64,000 nucleotides of DNA from Hofstenia miamia. Its lineage: Eukaryota > Xenacoelomorpha > Acoela. The stretch spans positions 1,250,334 to 1,314,333 of the forward strand of contig SCFE01000071.1 of the NCBI GenBank assembly GCA_004352715.1. Reading direction: 5' to 3'. The notes beneath the pieces are model-generated. The model was not told the origin of the DNA. It saw only the letters and a program-made list of their open reading frames with translations, and ran no database searches. This document shows positions 56,247 through 64,000 of the stretch, one piece after another; the first letter of the stretch is position 1; every line of letters begins with the position of its first letter. The position numbers and the translations under genes are program-made.

Positions 56247-57184
56247 CTAAATCAATCATTATTATAAATTGTGATTTATGTAAAGAAGTACTTCTCTACA
56301 TTCAACAATTTGTTCATTGAATTAATTTGCAATTAAAACATCTTATGTAAACAAAAATAGAGACCACTGAATTACACACTTGTATATGGTATATTACTAA
56401 TAAATATAATTATATATATATTTCGGATGAATATAATATATTGAGCCTTCAAATAAACATGACTTCATTGCGTTATTAAAGAAAATTGAAGTCTTAAGAT
56501 AAACTTTGAAAAATCGAGGTGATTGGTATTAACAAAGACCTTATAATTTGAGCCAATGATGAGTTAATGAATGACGTAGATAAAAATATTTCGATTACCT
56601 CAATCTCATTTCATAAATTAAGCTTCATTTCTACATGGGCTTAGTCGATTTTGATCTACTGACACTAGCACACAATGATGGCGTTTAAGTACTATCGTTA
56701 CATAACTGATTTCTCTGGTTGTACGAAGACATTTGACACATTTTCCTTTTAACAAGAATGAAAAATAAAAGCTCATTTATCATTATATATTCTCTAATCG
56801 ATATATGTGTTGACTTGTTGAATTTAATGATATTCCCAAAACCTGCCCCAAATCAAAATCACTTGCAACTATTATGGTACTAAAGTCTTAATTTTAAATA
56901 TAGACGTTGTACTACCCCCTCCGACAACACCAAACTACGACTAAATAAAATTCGACACAAACGAGACCCTGTGGTCCAATAATTATATTCGAACATAATA
57001 AATTCATTAAATGAAACTAGAAAAGTGTTACACATACAAAATTATAATAACACTTTTTATTGTTGATTTAAGAAAATGAATTCAAGATGTAATTAAATTC
57101 AATTAAATGATGATTTAAAAAAGACTATATTTTAAGGGTTAACTTGTTATTACCTCACACAGGTTCGTAGCAAGAAAAATATAC
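56247..57184 (-). other. ASCC3 intron
   Basis: Canonical phase 0 intron with no further feature. Confidence 0.85.
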
Positions 57185-57478
57185 CTGAATGCCTAGCCAT
57201 CGGTCGGATACAAGCTGTACGTAATACTGACCCGGTAAGGGTTCAGATAAAGGCACTGTTAATTCAATAACTTGCTCTGAGCGAGTTTGCACTGCTCTTC
57301 TATGGATTTGAATTAGTTCGGAATGATAAATGTAGTCATTTTCAGGATCTTCCACCCACAACCAAAAAGGCTCACTAACCAATCCATGAATACGATCATT
57401 CCAGTGAAACTCTGGTAAAAGAGAAAGTGTAACTCTCAAAACTGTACGCGTAATCGGTTGAAGTGCTGTTGCAGTTAC
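57185..57478 (-). CDS. ASCC3: ASCC3 exon: FN3/C2-like part of first Sec63 domain
   Basis: 98 codons, phase 0 at both ends: VTATALQPITRTVLRVTLSL, LPEFHWNDRIHG, EPFWLWVEDPENDYIYHSEL, then TVPLSEPLPGQYYVQLVSDR and WLGIQ. QPITRTVLRV, WVEDPxNDxIYHSE and PLPxQYYxxxVSDRWLG are hallmark stretches of the Sec63 FN3-like end of cassette 1 in ASCC3. Splice sites are canonical. Confidence 0.96.
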
Positions 57479-59440
57479 CTAAATTTGACAAATGCTAAAC
57501 TCTAACAATAGAAAAAATATTTATTCAGAAATATTAAAACAGATCCTTTACGGGCAAGATAGATTTTGGTGATTAAATCAAAATCAAGTTTAAAAATGAC
57601 TTCTGAAATTGAAAACGAATTCTTTGGTAATTCACTAAACTTGGGAATGTTATGGTGCACTTGAATCTACTTTTGCAGAAGCAGTGTCAAGAGTTAAGCA
57701 GACTAAAGTAAACGTGAACGGTTATGTTGGGGGCTAAATTTTTATTATTGTTATTTCCTAGCTGTCGATCATGTACGCCTAGATGTCGGTTCACAGTTCA
57801 GGGTTGACTGATTAAAAATACTATTTAAACATTCTCAACAGATGGTTGCTCATGATTTTGTACAAACACTCAAATGCAGGAAATGCTCTCTCCTAATCAG
57901 GTACTAATAAGTCATGAAAGAGTGCAGAGACTTTAATAAAATAGTTTTTAATGCAAATCATTTAAAAAATACTGGAAGCCCTTTAGCAAATTCGATACAT
58001 AAATCACTGCTATCAAACAAGAATCTATTTTATACAATTATATATTTTCTCGATGTTCTTTGTTTAGCAACAAAAATAATTTTAATAAATTCCAATAATA
58101 CATTTTCGTGCAAAAATAATGGCGTTTGAATTTTTTCTATTAAGTCACTTAATATAATAGATGTCTTGTGACTGTAATTAGGTGAGGTAATTACGTAAAT
58201 CATTTATTGGGCGGCTCCTAATCCTAATAAGTTGAATAAAATTCTTAGTAGATGACGTAAGATTAGACTATTAAAAACTTTGGAGATAACTAAAAGTCTG
58301 GAAATTTTTAGTCCAAATAAAAATTGCAGTTACGAAAATCCAAAATCAACATTGCACCATTCGTTATAAAATTGAATTTGTTGATTTGTAAATAATAATT
58401 GTATTGATATTTGTATTTGTTGAAATATTTGTAGGTCTTAATTCTGATGGTGTATCGGTCTAGAATTACAAATATATGATCCAAATGCAAAATTTGCTAA
58501 TGTACGTTTAGACGAATTGCGAAAAGGCTAACTTAAATAAATAAGGCCGATTAATTATCGCAATGAATAAAATATTTAAATCACTCGCTGCTATTTTTGA
58601 GCATGGGACTGTTCACACTTAGGTCTCAATTATTGAAATAATCGAAATAATTGACATTGTGGATTAAAAATAGATTTTTCAAAAGTGCTTTTAAATAATT
58701 TATTTTTGCAGTCAACAACACTGAAGCATAATATTGCTTACCCTTAATTACAATTCACAGTGCCCAAGCATTAAACTTTAGTTTACTTGCTGAGTTCATT
58801 TTCGCCTTTGATAATTCCGCATGAAAAAGAGCCTTTTTATGGGCAAATTTCGACTCAGTCCAATTGCCACGAATTCAGTGAGGACATTTTCCCTTAGACG
58901 GTACTAGGTAATGTCTAGTAGACAATCGATTTGTATAATGAGGAAATCCAATGGTTTGAACAAGGCATTTGTTTTATTTGTAAAAATAATCACAAATGTT
59001 CACAAAAACTATCTAATTGCTGCTATATGGTAATGAAAAAGCTATCAGCCGATAAAATTCAATATTAAAATTCGTCTCCTTTTGCTACTTAAACTTAATT
59101 ACCTTAGAGAATAAACATTTATAACAAAATCTCTTGCTACTTTCTATGCTCTCATGCAAAAGATAACTGGGGCTTGACAATCCTTTCTATATATTTTTTT
59201 TTAAATTCTCCAGATGGATGTGATAAGAATGAATAGTCTGAAGACAACCTTAAAAATCAAATGTTCCAAGGTACAAAACAAAAAAATAAAAAATAAATGT
59301 TTAAAAAAATAAAAATTAAAAGTTTAAAAAAATGAAATATTTGAACATTTTGATTTGTGTAACTGTAAGTTTGAAAATAACATTTGAGGAAACATCCAAT
59401 TTTAAACAAAAGCAAATTGCAGCAAAGACAAGGCTGATAC
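57479..59440 (-). other. ASCC3 intron
   Basis: Phase 0 intron of about 2 kb. Small frames within (57914-58129, 58308-58490) show no family resemblance; nothing else supported. Confidence 0.85.
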
Positions 59441-59707
59441 CTTCACTGAAGGTAGATAAGCCATAGCCCTTTTAATGGTTTTACCAGCAAGAGGCATCCG
59501 AACAAGTGCTCCAATTTCCTCAGCTTTCATGTCACGAAGTCTATCTAATGAGATATTCCGCTCCTGCAATTTGTACAGCACATCTACACTGAGAATCTCA
59601 TCCAATTGTCGTAAGATGTGATCAGAAGGCCAAAGACGTCTTTCAATGCATTTACTAAACGTCAGCAATTTTAGGGTTAAGTTTGGCCAGCCTTTATTTC
59701 GCGCTAT
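59441..59707 (-). CDS. ASCC3: ASCC3 exon: Sec63 helical part of cassette 1
   Basis: 89 codons starting IARNKGWPNLTLKLLTFSKC, then RLWPSDHILRQL, DRLRDMKAEEIGALVRMP and ending YLPSVK. It covers the end of the ratchet-type helical bundle and the helix-hairpin-helix segment (LRDMxxxEIGxLL) of the first Sec63 domain. Phase 0 at both ends with canonical splice sites. Confidence 0.95.
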
Positions 59708-60576
59708 CTAAAATGTTTGGTAGAAATATGACAATTCTATATTAAAAAAATCAAATTAATATATCAAACTATATTATTATATTATATTATATAAATAGGG
59801 AAGTATACCACTGAAACTAGTTTTTTCAAAAAATATATACAGCGTTATAAAAAATCAAAAAAAATATTACATAGCAATTTAGTTTTTTGTACTGACACAA
59901 TGTAATAACAGAAATCTTTGGTGAAATATTTCGTTACAAATAGCAAATCATTGATATAATCACTTGGAATGAGTGGCATAAAACTTTTTTAAGATGGTCA
60001 AGATAACAAAGAAAGAGCTTCAAGCATTTGAGGGTACAATGATGCAAGAATATTTTCAAGATATCCACTCAGTGAAGAAGTTATTGAATCAAAGCAATCA
60101 AACATCTGAAAAAATTCTGAATACATTCATCTTTCAAATGACATAGCAGCTACAAGTCTACATGAAGACTTGGGATGGCTCAAATGATTAAAGGAACATT
60201 TCCTCAGAAGTTCAAAGGATAATCAGTGAGGAAGAGATAAAATTATTTTAGCAGATGAAATTCGCATCAAAATAAATTGCAAAGAAGCTTTTCCAACATA
60301 AAATTAACAGGTGTATCAGATGCCTCGTCAGATCGCGCAAAACTCAAGAAACCTTTTATTGTTTCAACTGATTTCCAAGAAGTTTTCGAAGACTAGGAAA
60401 AATGATTCTAGAGGAAAATACAGTTAAATGTTTAACAGTTGAGTAGTCATACGTTTTTAATAATTATAAAGAAGTATAGTTTGGAAAACATTGTTAAAAT
60501 CTAAAAAAAATTAATAGTTCTTTCTTTGTATTAAATAAATATAAACAGCTCTAGAAAAACAATATTTTCGAATTAC
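59708..60576 (-). other. ASCC3 intron
   Basis: Phase 0 intron. A (TAT)n-like stretch lies near 59768-59795. A mildly protein-like plus-strand stretch (about 60000-60150) is too short and broken to call. Confidence 0.85.
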
Positions 60577-60783
60577 CTCGTGTAAAGCTCGTGCAACACA
60601 TCCTGCATTCTGTGCAATGTATGCTATGTCTGAAACAAGTGAGAATGTTTGAATACTTCGTTGAGAGATGTATGACTGAAGTAACAAATTGACTTTGTCG
60701 GATGTTGATGTAACCACAGGTGATACTTCATATTCGCTATCATATGTCCACTCTTCCAACTCTTTCATTTCTTCCTCCCTTAA
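60577..60783 (-). CDS. ASCC3: ASCC3 exon: Sec63 helical part of cassette 1
   Basis: 69 codons: LREEEMKELEEWTYDSEYEV, then KVNLLLQSYISQRSIQTFSL, SDIAYIAQNAGCVARALHE. The KxNxLLQxYIS and SDxxYxxQNAxRxxRAL stretches are the ratchet-helix region of ASCC3/Brr2 Sec63 domains. Here GCVARAL replaces the commoner ARIxRAL. Phase 0 both sides. Confidence 0.95.
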
Positions 60784-62716
60784 CTAAAAGGTAAAAACTA
60801 ATTAAAAGACGTGGCAATGCTTACATTCGTTTTTTTAAAATTTATGTACAAAAGTTATTCAAAAACTGACTTTGCAGACTTTTTAGGACAATTTCACTCT
60901 GAGTACACAAATAAAATTATATTAGCCCCTACTTAGTTCCTCATAAGGAACATTACTCCATTATTTCTCTTTGTTTGTATATACATATGAAATACCATTT
61001 CCATGCGGATATTATTATTTAATACGCACATTTCAGGCACGGCTTTCGGTGAAAATAAAAGTTCAGTTAAATAGAAACATGATTACAGTGGTTTGCTAAA
61101 CTAAAAACAGCATATATTCGATTTAGAAGACAAAATAGAGTTAAATTTTTAATTATAATTTTATATTGTATATATTTTTGTTTAAAATAGCATTAAATTT
61201 TATAATGTTTTCGACAAAAAATCGAAGGTCTCTTTTGATACTTATAGCTAGCGTTAGACTGTAATTGGTAGCATTTGGCACAAAATCACGTCACATCGCT
61301 ACTTATCTCGGGTGGTTAGACGTGCGATTTTATCAAATGGACAGATCACGCGTGATCAATCGCATAGTCCAAACGTAGCCATAGCAGTAATTCAAGAAAG
61401 ATATATAAAATATCCGTAATTTACAATTAACTAGTATTTCGATGGTTAATTATTGCAATACCAATCAAATATAATCTTGCTCAACAGTGCAAGTTGTTTT
61501 AATTGATCACATTCGTAGACATCAAAATTTTTAATAATCGTAGTAAAAATTTTAAAGATCTACACAGATTAAATACTGTCAAATGCATGATTAATGTATT
61601 TTTAAAGATATACATTAGAATAAGCAAGCTCTGACAGTTTGTTAATTTACAATTTTGAATATATACAGTACTGGACACAAATTAAGTCACCTTATATACT
61701 ACATAGATTTTTGTGATTTAAATTAACCAAAACTCTAATGGTAATGTAAAGGTTATTTTATAGTATCAGTTATTGATGTTACTTATCAAGAAACGGCAGT
61801 CATATACCAGCTCAGCATATAACTTAATTATCAAGTTTAATGGAAATCTGGTTGAACAAAAGTTTAAGTTCTCTGATGAAAAACAAATATGATAACATCA
61901 TATATAGCGGGTTCGACCTGAATGCTTATCATAGATTAGTTTATTAATAATTTCAATCTCATTTACTATTAAAAGCTTGTTTCAATATGTTGGATTTTAC
62001 ATTAATGGATAGATACTAGAATTCAAAAAACAACACGTTTCCGTTTGATTTAACATGATAATGATCGCATAGCACAAATAGAAAATGTATATATAAAATA
62101 TAAACTAGTCCTTTCTCCTTCCTTTTTACCCCCAAACTCGCCTCTCGCCACGTAAAGTACCAAAAATGATGGTTGTTTACCTCATAATTTATCATGATTT
62201 ATCTCGCTAATAAACTTCCCTAGATAAATCGTGGTTAGACTATATTTAATTCGAATGAATTATATCTAAGAACATTGCGGAAAAATTATTAAAGTAATGC
62301 ACGAAAATTTTCAGCACACTGCGAAAAACTATTGAAATTTTTTAATAATTTTAAATTTGTAGTGGATTTAGCTTTAAAAAAATTGAATGTGTAAATACCA
62401 GCATCAGCTAAGAGTGAAAGTCACAATATGCCGGGCCTAAGAATGACTCCTTGTAGGTTAACCATTAAGTTCCAGCGCTATAATTAGAATTAAGATAATT
62501 CATGAGGCTTACACATTATCGAAACGTCATCAAAGGTTTTAATAGCCGCGCTACAAGTTTTAGTAAAGTCACTGTCACATGATTTTAAACAAAATGTCAA
62601 TATTTATTTGGAATGTGTGTTCTTTAGAGCGACCTCGGGTCCTAATTACTGAAAAAGCAAAAATTTTTAAAGTTTAAAAATATTCAATGAAAAATAAGTA
62701 CAAAAATAGGAATTAC
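60784..62716 (-). other. ASCC3 intron
   Basis: Phase 0 intron of 1.9 kb. cagtactggacacaaattaa at about 61667 resembles a Tc1-type transposon terminus, but no second end or transposase is seen. Otherwise unassigned. Confidence 0.8.
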
Positions 62717-62968
62717 TTTCATCTGAGCGAATTCCTGTGCATCTGAAAATAGGCAAAGCAACTGTTGAAAACTCATATGTGGTTGTAGCCGCTCATTTAT
62801 GATTTCGACAGTGTTGTGGCGGAGGTAGAAATGCGATGCAGTACGGCCGAGTGAAGTAGGATATAAATAACCAGTTGGCTCATGATATCGAACCATTTGC
62901 AAGCGATCAAGCTCTCGGGCTGCTTTTATGATGAGAGTTTCTCGATAATTCACCAAATCTGGATCTTT
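62717..62968 (-). CDS. ASCC3: ASCC3 exon: winged helix to Sec63 start, cassette 1
   Basis: 84 codons: KDPDLVNYRETLIIKAAREL, then MVRYHEPTGYLYPTSLGRTA, SHFYLRHNTVEIIN and FSDAQEFAQMK. TxLGRxASxFYLxxxTVExxN and the FSxAxEFxQ(M/I)K stretch mark the winged-helix/Sec63 junction of cassette 1. Canonical splice sites and phase 0 at both ends. Confidence 0.96.
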
Positions 62969-63118
62969 CTATACATATGAAAAAATTATCACTAGCTAAA
63001 ACATATAAGCATTTCCTGTTTAATTGCCAGTCAGCTTTTTATTTGATAACAATAAAACTTTTTAATTGAGAAAAATAAATAACATCTGCAGGGTAATAGT
63101 GGAATGAAAATATCATAC
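62969..63118 (-). other. ASCC3 intron (short)
   Basis: A 150-bp phase 0 intron with GT-AG ends. Confidence 0.9.
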
Positions 63119-63358
63119 CTGTGCCGATCCGTAGGATACTCCGTATATATGTGGTGAAATTCGCATTCGCACGTAAAGGAAAGTGTAGCTTAACCATCTT
63201 ACGGCTTCTGACACACTGGTTACAGTTCCCAATACAATTTCGGCGTTTAGACAGTCAACCAGGCTGTCTTTGTACTGCGATTCTACAGGAGTTTGTCTAC
63301 CAAGTAATCTTGCGTATTCTGCTAATGATGGGTGTTCAGTAATTAAATGTGCCTCACC
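63119..63358 (-). CDS. ASCC3: ASCC3 exon: winged helix of cassette 1
   Basis: 80 codons, phase 0: GEAHLITEHPSLAEYARLLG, then TPVESQYKDSLVDCLNAEIV, LGTVTSVSEAVRWLSYTFLY, VRMRISPHIYGVSYGSAQ. The PVESQ-xxx-L-D-LNAEI-LGTVT pattern is the start of the winged-helix domain after helicase motif VI of cassette 1. This is the 5'-most exon in the window. Earlier exons lie beyond the gap that starts at 63592. Confidence 0.96.
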
Positions 63359-63404
63359 CTAAATAAAATAACCTTTTTCTGCAAAACATCACTAAGTTAA
63401 TTGA

Positions 63405-63405
63405 A

Positions 63406-63440
<35 letters not shown>
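63405..63440. repeat. (TA)n microsatellite
   Basis: A long perfect TA run in the intron upstream (minus strand) of exon 63119-63358. Confidence 0.95.
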
Positions 63441-63443
<3 letters not shown>

Positions 63444-63591
63444 TTAGAAAATGTCGATAAATAAATATTTAGCCTCTTTTTTCAAATACTCCCTACTATT
63501 TGCGGGAGTCACCAATTGGTATAAAGAAAGCAATCCTATATTTTTCTGTCTAGATATTGTAAATGATGCATGCAGAAAAAAATTAAAATGT

Positions 63592-64000
63592 NNNNNNNNN
63601 NNNNNNNNNNNNNNNNNNNNNNNNNNNNNNNNNNNNNNNNNNNNNNNNNNNNNNNNNNNNNNNNNNNNNNNNNNNNNNNNNNNNNNNNNNNNNNNNNNNN
63701 NNNNNNNNNNNNNNNNNNNNNNNNNNNNNNNNNNNNNNNNNNNNNNNNNNNNNNNNNNNNNNNNNNNNNNNNNNNNNNNNNNNNNNNNNNNNNNNNNNNN
63801 NNNNNNNNNNNNNNNNNNNNNNNNNNNNNNNNNNNNNNNNNNNNNNNNNNNNNNNNNNNNNNNNNNNNNNNNNNNNNNNNNNNNNNNNNNNNNNNNNNNN
63901 NNNNNNNNNNNNNNNNNNNNNNNNNNNNNNNNNNNNNNNNNNNNNNNNNNNNNNNNNNNNNNNNNNNNNNNNNNNNNNNNNNNNNNNNNNNNNNNNNNNN
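63592..64000. other. assembly gap to the window end
   Basis: All N. It hides the upstream ASCC3 exons or intron. Confidence 0.98.

Larger units (their letters stand above)
6928..63358 (-). other. ASCC3: ASCC3 gene span (C-terminal part, 13 exons seen)
   Basis: The exons, read from 63358 down to 6928, together encode about 1,260 residues that align in order with the C-terminal part of ASCC3, a tandem-cassette Ski2-like 3'-5' helicase of about 2,200 residues. In known animals it works in the activating signal cointegrator complex, in alkylation repair with ALKBH3, and in splitting collided ribosomes. ASCC3 is preferred over the paralogue SNRNP200/Brr2 because of the C-terminal domain wording and the ASCC3-like PHTDLLDLQPLP linker. 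All exons have GT-AG borders and compatible phases. The 5' part, including helicase cassette 1, lies past 63592. One short exon between 56133 and 17438 was not found. Confidence 0.93.

Noticed and set aside
61667-61700. Tc1-like terminus cagtactggacacaaattaa
   Set aside because: No matching inverted end or transposase nearby, so not reported as an element.

Overview
The window is AT-rich, gap-containing draft sequence from an animal nuclear genome, most likely an invertebrate. It has spliced genes with GT-AG introns, a class A GPCR family, and decayed mariner, Tc1, hAT, piggyBac and LINE elements, with no bacterial-style gene packing. I cannot name the species. Gaps or N positions lie at 6491, 24720, 26442-27441, 28823-29349, 31223-32222, 42445-42461, 45169 and 63592-64000.

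One conserved host gene runs through most of the window on the minus strand. It is the C-terminal part of ASCC3, the Ski2-like helicase of the ASC-1 complex. Thirteen exons are visible between 63358 (5' side) and 6928 (stop codon). They cover the end of the first helicase/Sec63 cassette and almost all of the second cassette. The first cassette's helicase core lies beyond the terminal gap. One expected exon, the residues just before Walker A of cassette 2, was not found.

The intron between exons 56133-56246 and 17197-17438 is about 38.7 kb. It contains, on the opposite strand, a tandem array of two-exon rhodopsin-like GPCR genes. One copy is intact (45763-46133 plus 48901-49471). The others are frameshifted, truncated or fragmentary. 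The same intron holds a dense set of mobile-element remains: a CR1/Rex-like LINE split by a mariner, a tyrosine-recombinase element with terminal inverted repeats, two Tc1-like remnants, a second mariner piece, a second LINE on the minus strand, a piggyBac C-terminus, a large fold-back element, and a hAT whose transposase end is interrupted by a small hAT-type MITE with a perfect 8-bp target duplication.

The smaller ASCC3 introns hold further transposase pieces (8.9-9.5, 12.7-13.0 and 14.1-15.1 kb). The 0-6.9 kb stretch downstream of ASCC3 holds tandem repeats, a 2.2-kb inverted-repeat element and an IS630/mariner-type remnant, but no gene.

Several duplicated stretches sit exactly at assembly gaps and look like unmerged haplotypes or contig overlaps. 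The most unusual biological object is the element at about 24131-26414: a Crypton-like tyrosine recombinase gene bounded by a perfect inverted repeat of at least 20 bp, with further inward repeats of the same core.
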